64,000 nt of DNA from Poriferisodalis sp965208485 (GTDB lineage: Bacteria > Actinomycetota > Acidimicrobiia > Acidimicrobiales > Poriferisodalaceae), in contig NZ_OZ242344.1 in NCBI RefSeq assembly GCF_965208485.1, positions 4,216,001 to 4,280,000 on the forward strand, written 5' to 3'. A program made the position numbers and the translations under genes. The notes under the pieces are model-generated. The model made no database searches. It was given only the letters and a program-made list of their open reading frames with translations, and was not told the origin of the DNA. Shown piece after piece: positions 1-9,056 of this stretch (positions within the stretch are counted from its first letter, which is position 1; each line of letters begins with the position of its first letter).

Positions 1-1
1 C

Positions 2-655
2 GACGCCAACGCCACGCTGCGGACTATGTATCAGAAGGCCCGCGACAACTCGGTGCCGCTCGACACCATCGAGCGGGCGATCAAGCGCGGCACCGGCGAA
101 CTGGAGGGCGTGTCGTACGAGCAGGTCGCCTACGAGGGCTATGCACCTGGCGGCGTCGCGATGTTCGTGGATGCGCTCACCGACAACCGCAACCGCACCG
201 GCGCGGAGATCCGCAGCCTGTTCACCCGTGCTGGCGGCTCGCTGGCCTCGCCGGGCGCCGTGGCGTGGCAGTTCGAGCGTAAGGGAGTCGTCGTGGTGCC
301 GACGGCGAGTCCTGATCTCGACGGCGAGACCGGCGAGACCCTCGACGAGGATGAGCTGATGCTTGCTGCTCTCGACGCCGGCGCGGAGGACATCACCCAA
401 GAGGGCGACACCTGGCGAGTCACCGCCGCCGTTGCCGACACGATGGCGGTGCGCGAGGCCATCACTGCAGCGGGCATCGCAGTGACATCCGCGGACCTGA
501 TCTACGCTCCGCGGAACCTCATCGAACTGACCAGCGTGTCGGAGGCCAAGCAGGTGATGGCAGTGCTCGATGCGCTTGACGATCACGACGATGTGCAGGG
601 CGTATATGCCAACTTCGACATCAGCGACTCGCTGCTGGATGCGATCACCGGCTAG
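2..655 (+). CDS. yebC: YebC/PmpR-family regulator, 5' partial
   Basis: This is the C-terminal part of a YebC-family protein; the reading frame is open to the left edge of the window, so the start lies upstream. The visible protein begins with residues that continue into MYQKARDNSVPLDTIERAI, a hallmark of the family, and goes on with the YEGYAPGG segment and the alpha/beta middle and C-terminal domains. YebC proteins are known as DNA-binding regulators and have more recently been linked to translation of difficult peptide stretches. The gene directly precedes ruvC, as in many bacteria including Mycobacterium. About 210 of the usual roughly 250 residues are present. Confidence 0.95.
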   Translation, partial: DANATLRTMYQKARDNSVPLDTIERAIKRGTGELEGVSYEQVAYEGYAPGGVAMFVDALTDNRNRTGAEIRSLFTRAGGSLASPGAVAWQFERKGVVVVPTASPDLDGETGETLDEDELMLAALDAGAEDITQEGDTWRVTAAVADTMAVREAITAAGIAVTSADLIYAPRNLIELTSVSEAKQVMAVLDALDDHDDVQGVYANFDISDSLLDAITG

Positions 656-818
656 CGGCCATCGCCCCGGCGGCGGCAACGGCATCGGGATGTCGACGGC
701 GGCGACACGCAGAGCACGACCCTCGGGGCGCCCGGCGAACTGGGCAGGGTCCCGCGGCCCGTGTGCGACCGGCCTGCATACCCGGTTGGACCGCTGTCAG
801 GGGCTACGGTTCGTACTG

Positions 819-1382
819 ATGTTCGTACTGGGAATCGACCCAGGATTGTCCCGCTGCGGCTACGGCGTGGTCGAGCAGCGCTCGGGCACCCAGCGCGCTC
901 GCATCGAGGCGGTGGCTTTGGGGGTCATCCGCACCGACCCCGCAGAGCCGATCGCTGACCGCCTCGCGACGCAGATGCGCGAGCTGCAGGCGCTCGTGGA
1001 CGAGTTCAGCCCGGCCGTCGTGGCGGTGGAGCGGGTGTTCTTCCAAGTGAACGCCCGCACCGCCATGGGTGTCGCGCAGGTGGCCGGTCTGGCGATGGCG
1101 GTCGCGTCGGCGGCGGGGACGGAAGTGGTCGAGTACACGCCTAGCCAAGTGAAGCAATCCATCGCCGGCTGGGGCGGCGCCGACAAGGAGCAGATGCAGC
1201 GCATGGTCGGCGAGTTGCTCGGTCTGCCCGGGCATCCGCAGCCTGCCGATGCTGCGGATGCGGCAGCCGTGGCACTGTGCCATCTGTCATTGGCGCCGTG
1301 GCATCGCGCTGCGTCGCGGGCGGAATCACGTGCCGTGGTGCCTGCAACAGTCGGCGCAGCGGGCTCGTCGGCAACGCCGTGA
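819..1382 (+). CDS. ruvC: Holliday junction resolvase RuvC
   Basis: RuvC is the endonuclease that cuts Holliday junctions after RuvAB branch migration. The 187-residue product has the usual length. The acidic catalytic set is visible: Asp7 in GIDPG, Glu71 in VAVERV, and Asp144 and Asp147 in the PADAADAA helix. The open frame extends upstream, but the ATG at 819 places GIDPG at the family position, so this start was chosen. No strong ribosome binding site is seen. The ruvA start follows 22 bases after the stop, consistent with a ruvCAB operon. Confidence 0.95.
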   Translation: MFVLGIDPGLSRCGYGVVEQRSGTQRARIEAVALGVIRTDPAEPIADRLATQMRELQALVDEFSPAVVAVERVFFQVNARTAMGVAQVAGLAMAVASAAGTEVVEYTPSQVKQSIAGWGGADKEQMQRMVGELLGLPGHPQPADAADAAAVALCHLSLAPWHRAASRAESRAVVPATVGAAGSSATP

Positions 1383-1404
1383 CATCAATCGGGAGGCTGT
1401 CGCC

Positions 1405-2025
1405 GTGATCGGCTCACTGCGCGGACGTTTGCTCGACAAGGATCCGGCGGGGGAACTGCTGATCGAAGTCGGTGGGGTGGGCTACCGGACGACGGTAGGG
1501 CCGTCCGCTCTGGCCGCGTCGGGTCCCGTGGGCCAAGAGTGTTTCGTCTACGTGCATCACCGCGTACGCGAGGACAGCGCCGATCTGTACGGCTTCCCGA
1601 CGTTGGACGAACGCCGGTGCTTTGAGGCGTTGCTGAGCGCTCACGGCGTGGGACCCGCGTTGGCGCTGGCCGTGCTGAGTCACTTGCCGCCCGACGAACT
1701 GCGACGGGCGGTGGCGGTCGACGACGCCGCAGTGCTGGAGGTGGTGCCCGGCATCGGCGCCAAGACCTCCAAGCGGATGGTGCTTGATCTGAAGTCCAAG
1801 CTGGGGGTGCCGGAGAGCGTCGGTGCTGAGGGTGCAGCGGGGCCGTCGGGCGACGGGACCGGCACCGCGGCGGCCGAGGTGCGCGCAGCGTTGGGCCAGA
1901 TGGGATTCAGCCCCGCCGAAGTACGCGAGGCCATGGCTGCAGTAGTCGTTGCCGCAGCAGGCGAGGACGCGGCTGACCCGGGCGCGCTGCTGCGCGTTGC
2001 CCTGCAAGAGTTGGGTCCGAGATGA
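1405..2025 (+). CDS. ruvA: Holliday junction branch-migration protein RuvA
   Basis: RuvA binds four-way junctions as a tetramer and loads the RuvB motor. The product (206 residues) starts with the family N-terminus IGSLRGRLL, has the helix-hairpin-helix stretch around GVGPALALAVLS and VVPGIGAKTSKRMVLDLK, and ends with the small domain III (ALGQMGFSPAEVREA) that contacts RuvB. The GTG start at 1405 is preceded by GGGAGG at 1391-1396. The stop overlaps the ruvB ATG by four bases, indicating translational coupling. Confidence 0.95.
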   Translation: MIGSLRGRLLDKDPAGELLIEVGGVGYRTTVGPSALAASGPVGQECFVYVHHRVREDSADLYGFPTLDERRCFEALLSAHGVGPALALAVLSHLPPDELRRAVAVDDAAVLEVVPGIGAKTSKRMVLDLKSKLGVPESVGAEGAAGPSGDGTGTAAAEVRAALGQMGFSPAEVREAMAAVVVAAAGEDAADPGALLRVALQELGPR

Positions 2026-3302
2026 GTGCCGCGACCGGGCGGAGCGAGGGCTACCGTCGAGACGAGTCCGCCGCGCGGCCCGCTGTGCCCCGCAGCGGCA
2101 CGACCGACCCGGCGCGTGCTCCCGACGAGACGGCCGCCGCAGATGCCGAGGCCGGCCTGCGGCCGCGGGCCTTGGACGAGTTCGTCGGCCAGCCCGAGGT
2201 GCGGGAGCATGTGGCGATCACTCTGCGAGCAGCTTTGGCCCGCGGCCAGCCGCCTGACCATCTGCTGTTCGCCGGTCCGCCGGGGCTGGGCAAGACCACG
2301 CTGGCAGGCATCATTGCCACGGAGTTGGGTGCCTCGCTGCACCTCACGTCCGGGCCGGCGGTGGAGCGAGCGGGCGACCTTGCAGCGATTCTCACGAACG
2401 TAGCCGACGGCGATGTGCTGTTCATTGATGAGATTCACCGGCTGCCCAAGGTGGTGGAGGAAGTCCTGTACCCCGCCATGGAGGACTTCGCCATCGACAT
2501 CGTGCTCGGCAAGGGGCCGGCGGCGCGCTCCATTCGCTTCGATCTGCCCCGCTTCACGCTGGTGGGCGCCACGACCCGCACTGGGCTGATCTCGGGGCCG
2601 CTGCGTGATCGTTTCGGCCTGGTCGAGCGCCTCGACTACTACTCGACGGAGGATCTGACGAAGATCGTGGCGCGTGCGGCCGGGATCCTGGACGTGCGCA
2701 TCGATGGCGCGGGAGCGGAGCAGATCGCCGCCCGCAGCCGCGGTACGCCGCGCATCGCGAACCGGCTGCTTCGACGGGTCCGAGACTTCGCCGAGGTACG
2801 TGCCGACGGCGCGATCGACGATGCGGTGGCCCGCGAGGGGCTGGCGGCCTTCGGTGTCGACGATCTCGGCCTCGACAAGGTGGACCGGGCAATCCTGGAC
2901 GCGCTGGCCGTCATGCACGCAGGACGGCCGCTGGGACTGTCGACGCTCGCGATCACGGTCGGCGAGCAGACCGAGACGGTGGAGGACGTCTACGAGCCTT
3001 TCCTGATCCAGCGCGGCCTGTTGCGGCGCACACCGCGCGGTCGCGTCGCTACGGCTGCCGCCTACGCACACCTCGGTGTCGATGTGCCGCCGCAGGCGAG
3101 CGACGCCGCCGCTGCGGGGGTGGCGCCCGGCGAGGTCACCTTGTTCGACCATGAGGGTCCCGCTGAGGCGCCGTTGCCGCTGCCGGTCGAGATGCGTGTG
3201 TGCCGCAGCGAAGCGACGACACCTCAGGTAGCGCTGGCGGAGAGACCTGCACCCGGCGCCGAGACCTCAGAGCGTGTGTCGATCGACGACACGCCGTGGT
3301 AA
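2022..3302 (+). CDS. ruvB: Holliday junction DNA helicase RuvB
   Basis: RuvB is the hexameric AAA+ motor that drives branch migration. Walker A (GPPGLGKTT) lies near residue 85, Walker B (LFIDEIHR) near residue 130, sensor 1 in LVGATTRTG, and a C-terminal winged-helix domain contains the RTPRGR motif. At 426 residues it is longer than the usual roughly 340-360. It has about 50 extra, probably disordered residues at the N-terminus and about 60 at the C-terminus after the winged helix. It overlaps ruvA by four bases. Confidence 0.96.
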   Translation: MSAATGRSEGYRRDESAARPAVPRSGTTDPARAPDETAAADAEAGLRPRALDEFVGQPEVREHVAITLRAALARGQPPDHLLFAGPPGLGKTTLAGIIATELGASLHLTSGPAVERAGDLAAILTNVADGDVLFIDEIHRLPKVVEEVLYPAMEDFAIDIVLGKGPAARSIRFDLPRFTLVGATTRTGLISGPLRDRFGLVERLDYYSTEDLTKIVARAAGILDVRIDGAGAEQIAARSRGTPRIANRLLRRVRDFAEVRADGAIDDAVAREGLAAFGVDDLGLDKVDRAILDALAVMHAGRPLGLSTLAITVGEQTETVEDVYEPFLIQRGLLRRTPRGRVATAAAYAHLGVDVPPQASDAAAAGVAPGEVTLFDHEGPAEAPLPLPVEMRVCRSEATTPQVALAERPAPGAETSERVSIDDTPW

Positions 3303-3358
3303 CCGGCTGCCGACCGAGCAGCGCTTGCCGATTCGCCCAGACGTAGCCTCGACCCGCA

Positions 3359-4537
3359 ATGGGCGATTCGCGGCTGCGGATGGACGAGTTCGACTACGAG
3401 CTGCCGCCGTCCGCCATCGCGCACGTTCCCGCCGAGCCGCGCGACACGGCCCGGCTGCTGGTGGACCGGGGGTCCTGCCGGACGCCTGAGCATCTGCACG
3501 TCGCTGATCTGCCTTCGTTGCTGGGTCCTTCTGACGTGCTGGTGGTCAACGAGACGAGGGTGATGCCCGCACGCCTGCCGCTTCGAAAGAGCACGGGCGG
3601 GGCTGTTGAAGTGCTGTTGCTCGAACCGCTCGCAGCGGAACGCGACGTCGTGGGGGAGGACTCAGCAGCGGGACTCGGCAACGGATGGGCCGCGCTGGTG
3701 CGGCCCTCGCGCCGCATTGCTGAGGGCACCGCGTTGGTCTCCGAACGCGACCCGCAGCTGAGCGTTGTCGTGGGTCCGCGGCTGGACCGTCAGCGCAGGG
3801 CGGTGAGCGTGCTGGCCGGCGGGGTCCCGCTCGGCGATGTGTCGCAGGCCGCGTTGCTCGAACGCGCCGGCGAGGCGCCGCTGCCGCCCTACATCGATCC
3901 CGAGGCGACCAGGCGGGCCATCGCGCAGCGCGCTGGGCTCGACAACTCAGACGGCGAAGCCGCCAGATCCGTCGTGGCGGCGCGCTACCAGACGGTGTAC
4001 GCCCGCTCGGAGGGCTCGGCTGCCGCGCCCACGGCGGGACTGCACTTGACCGACCGTGTGCTGGATGCGTTGCGTTCGAACGGTGTCACGATCGCGGCGG
4101 TCGATCTGACGGTCGGCTTGGCCACCTTCGCCCCAGTCACCGTCGAGGCTGCCGACGACCACGAGATGCATACCGAGCACTACCGGGTGCCCGCAGCGAC
4201 GCTCGAGGCCTGTGCCGCTGCGGAGCGGGTCGTGGCTGTCGGCACGACCACTGTTCGAGCGCTCGAGTCGGCCGTCCGGCAGCCGCGGCTCGCAGGCGCG
4301 GCCGACGCGGCAGATGTCTGCGGATGGACTGATCTGTTCCTGCGTCGGGGCGTCGAGTTCACGACGGTCGACGCGCTGCTCACCAACTTCCACCTGCCCC
4401 GGTCGTCGCTGCTGTTGCTCATCGATGCGTTCATCGGGCCGCGATGGCGCGATCTGTACCGCAAGGCACTCCGCGACGGCTACCGCTTCCTGTCATTCGG
4501 GGACGCGATGCTGTTGCAGCGCAGCGGGTCGTCATGA
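3359..4537 (+). CDS. queA: S-adenosylmethionine:tRNA ribosyltransferase-isomerase QueA
   Basis: QueA transfers and rearranges the ribose of S-adenosylmethionine onto 7-aminomethyl-7-deazaguanine at tRNA position 34, giving epoxyqueuosine. Family motifs are present: DEFDYELPPSAIAHVPAEPR at the N-terminus, VNETRVMPARL, EAPLPPYI, the ARYQTVYA segment, AAPTAGLH, and the C-terminal LTNFHLPRSSLLLL and YRFLSFGDAML. The product is 392 residues; an internal ATG at 3380 is an alternative start. Its stop overlaps the tgt start, pairing the two queuosine genes in one operon. Confidence 0.96.
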   Translation: MGDSRLRMDEFDYELPPSAIAHVPAEPRDTARLLVDRGSCRTPEHLHVADLPSLLGPSDVLVVNETRVMPARLPLRKSTGGAVEVLLLEPLAAERDVVGEDSAAGLGNGWAALVRPSRRIAEGTALVSERDPQLSVVVGPRLDRQRRAVSVLAGGVPLGDVSQAALLERAGEAPLPPYIDPEATRRAIAQRAGLDNSDGEAARSVVAARYQTVYARSEGSAAAPTAGLHLTDRVLDALRSNGVTIAAVDLTVGLATFAPVTVEAADDHEMHTEHYRVPAATLEACAAAERVVAVGTTTVRALESAVRQPRLAGAADAADVCGWTDLFLRRGVEFTTVDALLTNFHLPRSSLLLLIDAFIGPRWRDLYRKALRDGYRFLSFGDAMLLQRSGSS

Positions 4538-5820
4538 GCGCAGCGAGCGCCGAAGCCGTGGCCGCGCCGACCGCCAGGGTCGCCTTCGAGCTGCTGGCAA
4601 CTGATGGGCAGGCCCGGCGAGGCCAGGTCACCACTGCCCGCGGCACCTTCCAGACGCCGGTGTTCATGCCGGTGGGGACACGAGGTGCGGTGATTCACCT
4701 CGACGCCGCCGACTACGACGAGCTGGGCCTCGAGGTCGTGCTGGCCAACACGTACCACCTGCAGGCACGGCCGGGCGTCGATGTCGTGGAGGAACTGGGT
4801 GGCCTGCACCGCTTCACCGGCTGGGGTGGCCACTTCCTCACCGATTCCGGCGGCTTCCAGATCATGTCGCTCGGCCGCCGTTCCGGCGGCGCTGGCGGGC
4901 ATAGTCGCCGTTCCGGCGGCGCTGGCGGGCATAGTCGCCGTTCCGGCGGCGCTGGCGGGCATAGTCGCCGTTCCGGCGGCGCTGGCGCGAAATCCGAGGT
5001 CGACGACGAGGGCGTGACCTTCCGCTCGATCTACGACGGCACCCAGATGCGGATGACACCCGAGGACGCGGTCGGCATCCAGCGTCGCTTGGGCGCTGAC
5101 ATCCAGATGGCACTCGATGTCTGCCCCGAACTGCCGGCCGCTCCGCAGGACGTGCGCTTGGCAGCCCAGCGTACGCACCTGTGGGCCGACAGGGCTGCTG
5201 CTGCTATGGAAACGGCACGCCGCAGCGGATCCGCCGGTCGCCAAGCGCTGTTCGGCATCTGCCAAGGCGGTGCCGATCCCGAGTTGCGCCGCCACAGCGC
5301 CGAGGTGATCGCAGACATCGGATTCGACGGCTACGGCATCGGCGGGCTTTCGGTGGGGGAGACCCGCGCCGAGATGGGTCCCGCGCTGGCTGCCGCGACC
5401 GCCGTGCTGTCCCCGGACAGACCGCGTTACCTGATGGGCGTCGGCGATCCCGCACGAATCGTTGACGCGATCGCTGCGGGCGTGGACATGTTCGACTGTG
5501 TGCTGCCCAGCCGCCTAGGCCGTCACGGCACCGCGCTCACGCCGGAGGGCCGCATCAACATCCGCAATGCACGCTACGCACGCGATTCCACGCCGCTCGA
5601 TCCCCGCCCGGCGGACTCCGAGGGCCGAGAGCGGCCGGGCAACCGCTTCAGTCGCGGCTACTTGCGGCACCTCATGAGCGTCAACGAGCCCACCGCCGGT
5701 CGCATCTTGACGCTGCACAACATCGCCTTCCTGGCCGACTTGGTCAGAGAGGCGCGTGCCGCCATCGAGGCGGGACGGTTCGAGGCGTTTCGCGGGCAGG
5801 TCAACGAAGTCTGGAGCTGA
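4534..5820 (+). CDS. tgt: Queuine tRNA-ribosyltransferase Tgt, atypical
   Basis: Tgt swaps guanine-34 of GUN-anticodon tRNAs for the 7-deazaguanine queuosine precursor. The TIM-barrel signatures are clear: VFMPVGTRGAV, LANTYHL, TDSGGFQ with the catalytic Asp at residue 104, LMGVGDPARI and the nucleophile Asp in MFDCVLPSR. Two features are odd. First, immediately after QIMSLG there is an in-frame insert of 3.7 copies of a ten-residue unit (RRSGGAGGHS, residues 115-152) encoded by a 30-bp tandem repeat. Second, the zinc site is degenerate: where the family has a CxCxxC before the YLRHL segment, this protein reads DPRPADSEGRERPGNRFS without cysteine, although the His in TLHN is kept. The ATG at 4534 overlaps the queA stop; longer upstream frames lie inside queA. 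Confidence 0.93.
   Translation: MSAASAEAVAAPTARVAFELLATDGQARRGQVTTARGTFQTPVFMPVGTRGAVIHLDAADYDELGLEVVLANTYHLQARPGVDVVEELGGLHRFTGWGGHFLTDSGGFQIMSLGRRSGGAGGHSRRSGGAGGHSRRSGGAGGHSRRSGGAGAKSEVDDEGVTFRSIYDGTQMRMTPEDAVGIQRRLGADIQMALDVCPELPAAPQDVRLAAQRTHLWADRAAAAMETARRSGSAGRQALFGICQGGADPELRRHSAEVIADIGFDGYGIGGLSVGETRAEMGPALAAATAVLSPDRPRYLMGVGDPARIVDAIAAGVDMFDCVLPSRLGRHGTALTPEGRINIRNARYARDSTPLDPRPADSEGRERPGNRFSRGYLRHLMSVNEPTAGRILTLHNIAFLADLVREARAAIEAGRFEAFRGQVNEVWS
4876..4987 (+). repeat. 30-bp tandem repeat inside tgt
   Basis: Three full copies and 22 bases of a fourth copy of a 30-bp unit (starting cgccgttccggcggcgctgg) lie head to tail with no mismatch. The unit is a multiple of three and stays in frame with tgt, so it adds ten residues per copy. 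Within each unit, CCGCCG and CGGCGG stretches could pair into small stems. Confidence 0.97.
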
Positions 5821-5885
5821 GGGATGGCGAACGCCGACACGCCGGTACGCTGGCCCGCCGTCCCGGTCCCCGAGAGGAGCACGCC

Positions 5886-6200
5886 ATGAGTTCGGTTGTC
5901 CTGCTCGTCGGGCTGTTCGCCCTCATGTACTTCTTGATGATCCGGCCTCAGCAGCGGCGGGCCAAGGAGCGGGCGGCGATGCTGAGCCGTGCCGACGTCG
6001 GCGACGAGGTCGCTACAGTCGGCGGGGTCATCGGCAAGATCGTCGCGGTCGAGGAACCCGGCGAGGTCGTTTGCATCGAGGTGGACAGCGACGTCGAGCT
6101 GCGGGTGCAGCGTCGGGCCATCGGCGAGATCCTCACATCCGCCGTCTCAACGGATCCCGCCGATCCGCCTACCTCGGATGCGCTTGACCCTCCCGAATGA
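5886..6200 (+). CDS. yajC: Preprotein translocase subunit YajC
   Basis: YajC is the small single-span membrane partner of SecDF in the Sec translocase. The 104-residue product has one N-terminal membrane helix (residues about 4-18) followed by IRPQQRRAKE, a family signature, and a beta-rich cytosolic domain (VGDEVATVGGVIGKIV). The ATG at 5886 is preceded by GAGAGGA at 5872-5878. It lies directly upstream of secD, as usual. Confidence 0.94.
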   Translation: MSSVVLLVGLFALMYFLMIRPQQRRAKERAAMLSRADVGDEVATVGGVIGKIVAVEEPGEVVCIEVDSDVELRVQRRAIGEILTSAVSTDPADPPTSDALDPPE

Positions 6201-6243
6201 GCCGGATTTGACGCCTCGCTCCTCGGTCTGTCGATAACCCGAG

Positions 6244-7860
6244 ATGCGTCGCTCGCAGATTGTCTCGTTGCTGCTGGCCGTCATCATCGGCTTCGGCTCG
6301 CTGGCTGGCGTGATCGTCGCGGGATGGGTGCCTGTGCTGGGTGTGCAGTTGCAGGGCGGCGTCGAGGTGCTGCTGCGACCAACCTCCCCGGCCGACGACG
6401 AGCAGCTCGATCGGGCCATCGAGATCATCAGATCGAGAGTCGATGCGCTGGGTGTGGCCGAGCCCGACATCACCCGTCAGGGCACCCAGGTGGTGGTGCA
6501 GCTCCCAGGCGTCAAGGACAAGCAGCGTGCGGTCGACCTGGTCGGGCAGACGGCCGAACTGCGCTTCCGTCCTGTGCTCGGGACGTTCAGCGTGCTCAAC
6601 GAAGCCGAGTTCCGCTCCGCGGCGGACCTCGTCGATACCTACAACGCTGCGTTTGGCGAGGCTGTGGACCTCGAGAGCGGAACTGAGGCTGGCGCAGGCG
6701 CTGAGACTGCTCTCGATGGGGGAACCGCCGGCGGCTCATTGGGCGATTCGCCGGCAGATCAGGCGGATGGGCTTCCCGAGACCGTGGAGCCTCTGGAGAT
6801 CATCGGACCCGAGACTGCGTCAGGCGAGAGCGATGAGTCCGTCGAGGCCGAAGACGAGGAGCCTCCGATGCTCACGCAGCCTGAGGACGACTTCGCTGAG
6901 CGCACGGTCCTGCTCAGCGACCGTGGCGGGTTGATCGGTTATGTGCTCGGCCCCGCAGAGCTCACCGGCGAGGCGGTCGCCGAAGCTGCGGCGACGTTCA
7001 ACAACGAGTGGGTCGTGAATGTCGATCTCACTGAGGAGGGCGCCGTGGGATTCGATGAGATAGCCGCCCGTTACTTCGGCGAGCAGGTCGCGATTGTGCT
7101 CGACGGCGTCGTTGAGTCCGCGCCGGTCATCCGGGCGAACGAATTCGAGGGCACGGCAGTCATCTCCGGCACGTTCGACGAGGAAGGCGCACGCGATCTT
7201 GCCGTTGCGCTCCGGTTCGGGGCCCTGCCGGTGGAGTTTGAGCAGGACGACGTGCGCACAGTGTCTGCCACCTTGGGCGAGGGAACCTTGCGTGCCGGTG
7301 TGGTGGCCGGCATTGTCGGCCTGATCGTCGTCGGCATCTACATGCTGGCGTACTACCGCCTGCTGGGGATCGTGGCGGTGGCCAGCTTGGCGATCAGCGG
7401 GTCGATTCTGTGGTCGCTCATCAGCTGGCTCGGCGAGAGCAGCGGACTCGCGCTGACGCTGGCGGGCACCACGGGCATCATCGTGTCGATCGGCGTCCAA
7501 GTCGACTCCAACATCGTCTACTACGAACGGATCAAAGAGGAGGTCCGCCGGGGGCGGGCCGTTCGCTCTGCCGCTGATGCCAGCTTCAAAGGCGCATTCT
7601 CCACGATTGTCTGGGCCGACTTGGCGTCGCTGATCGGTGCTGGCGTGCTGTACCAGCTCACGAGCGGAACCGTGCGCGGCTTCGCGTTGTATCTCGGCAT
7701 CGCGACGCTCATCGACCTGGCGGTGTCGTACTTCTTCATGAGACCGTTGGTGGTCTTCATTGCTCGCAAGCTTGTCAACGAGCAGCCCCGGCGGCTGGGT
7801 GTGCTCCCGGCCAGCAAAGATGCAGCCACTGCGGCTGCGGTGACGGGAGGTGCGACGTGA
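6244..7860 (+). CDS. secD: Protein translocase subunit SecD
   Basis: SecD, with SecF, uses the proton gradient to pull translocated proteins from the SecYEG channel. The product (538 residues) has an N-terminal membrane helix, the conserved LGVQLQGGVEVLL segment, the periplasmic P1 region, and a block of transmembrane helices at the C-terminus (from about residue 345). The P1 region carries an acidic Glu/Gly/Ala-rich low-complexity insert (about residues 145-215). The stop overlaps the secF GTG by four bases. Confidence 0.95.
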   Translation: MRRSQIVSLLLAVIIGFGSLAGVIVAGWVPVLGVQLQGGVEVLLRPTSPADDEQLDRAIEIIRSRVDALGVAEPDITRQGTQVVVQLPGVKDKQRAVDLVGQTAELRFRPVLGTFSVLNEAEFRSAADLVDTYNAAFGEAVDLESGTEAGAGAETALDGGTAGGSLGDSPADQADGLPETVEPLEIIGPETASGESDESVEAEDEEPPMLTQPEDDFAERTVLLSDRGGLIGYVLGPAELTGEAVAEAAATFNNEWVVNVDLTEEGAVGFDEIAARYFGEQVAIVLDGVVESAPVIRANEFEGTAVISGTFDEEGARDLAVALRFGALPVEFEQDDVRTVSATLGEGTLRAGVVAGIVGLIVVGIYMLAYYRLLGIVAVASLAISGSILWSLISWLGESSGLALTLAGTTGIIVSIGVQVDSNIVYYERIKEEVRRGRAVRSAADASFKGAFSTIVWADLASLIGAGVLYQLTSGTVRGFALYLGIATLIDLAVSYFFMRPLVVFIARKLVNEQPRRLGVLPASKDAATAAAVTGGAT

Positions 7861-8990
7861 TCTCTGCGCTGCGGACCTTCTACCGGGGCGGGAACGCTTG
7901 GGACATCCTGGGGGTGTCCCGCCGGGTGCTGATTGGCTCGGCGCTGGCCGTCCTCATCTGCGTGGTCGCGCTGCTGGTGCGGGGCCTGAACTTGGGCATC
8001 GAGTTCGAGGGCGGCTCGGTGTGGGAGATCCCGATCCCGGCGAGCGCGCAAGACAGTGCCGAAGAAGATGCCGACACCGCCACCGGGCCGCTGGCGGACG
8101 GCCCGATGACCGACGACATCGCTGCTGCTGCTGCTGCCGTCGGCGTGCCGGATGCCAGGGTGCAGCTCGTCACGGTGACGGGGTCCGAGGACATCTTTCG
8201 GGTGCGCGCGTTGCTTGAGCCTGACGTGAGCGCGGTCGACGTGAACGCAGCGCTGGCCGAGGCTGCCGGCGTCGATATTGAGAGCTTGTCTACTCGCCAG
8301 GTCAGCCCGTCATTCGGCGACGAAGTGGCGGGCAAGGCGCGGCGAGCGCTCGTGGTGTTCTTCGTGCTGATCGCGCTGTACCTGTGGCTCCGCTTCGAGT
8401 GGAAGATGTCGGTCGGAGCGCTGATCGCCGTGGGCCATGACATCGTGCTGACCGTCGGCGCTTACGCGCTGTTCGGGTTCGAGGTGACGCCGGCGACCGT
8501 GGTGGCCTTCCTCACGATCATGGGCTATTCGCTGTACGACACGATCGTGGTCTTCGACCGCGTCAAGTCCAACGAGCGGTCGCTGCCGGCACGCAGCCAC
8601 TTCACCTATGCGGCGCTCGCGAATGTGTCGCTCAACCAGGTGCTGACGCGTTCGGTGAACACCTCGGTGACCTCGGTGCTGCCGGTCGTGTCGCTGCTGG
8701 TGGTGGGCGCCGGTTTCCTGGGTGCGGGCACGCTGGCGGAGTTCGCGACGGCGCTGCTGATCGGCTTGCTCGTCGGCTCCTACAGCTCGATCTTCGTGGC
8801 CATGCCGACGGTGGCGTGGCTGAAGGGCTACGAGCCGGGCTGGGCTGCCGCGCAGGCTGCCGCTGACGCCGCGGGCCGCCACGACTCGATGGAGGCCGCC
8901 ACCCAGGCGCTCGCTGCGGAGAGCTACACCCGCAGCGCTTCGCCCCGGCCCCGCAAACGCCGCCGCTCAAAGTCCCAGCGCCGCCGCTGA
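7857..8990 (+). CDS. secF: Protein translocase subunit SecF
   Basis: SecF is the partner of SecD. The product (377 residues) has the first membrane helix (LIGSALAVLICVVALLV), the LNLGIEFEGGSVWE signature at the start of the periplasmic domain, and the C-terminal helices with GYSLYDTIVVFDRVKSNE, a family hallmark, and NQVLTRSVNTSVTSV. The tail is rich in Arg, Lys and Ser and is cytosolic. The GTG start overlaps secD, so the pair is translationally coupled. Confidence 0.96.
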   Translation: MISALRTFYRGGNAWDILGVSRRVLIGSALAVLICVVALLVRGLNLGIEFEGGSVWEIPIPASAQDSAEEDADTATGPLADGPMTDDIAAAAAAVGVPDARVQLVTVTGSEDIFRVRALLEPDVSAVDVNAALAEAAGVDIESLSTRQVSPSFGDEVAGKARRALVVFFVLIALYLWLRFEWKMSVGALIAVGHDIVLTVGAYALFGFEVTPATVVAFLTIMGYSLYDTIVVFDRVKSNERSLPARSHFTYAALANVSLNQVLTRSVNTSVTSVLPVVSLLVVGAGFLGAGTLAEFATALLIGLLVGSYSSIFVAMPTVAWLKGYEPGWAAAQAAADAAGRHDSMEAATQALAAESYTRSASPRPRKRRRSKSQRRR

Positions 8991-9056
8991 CGCTCTACTG
9001 GCCGGTTGTCCAGTCTCGCTGCTTGAGCAGGTGTAACACCTCTGTGGGAATCGAGT

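Noticed and set aside
8997..9014. Terminator between secF and the RelE toxin
   Set aside because: The stem (ACTGG/CCAGT) is only five base pairs with no T-run, too weak to call.
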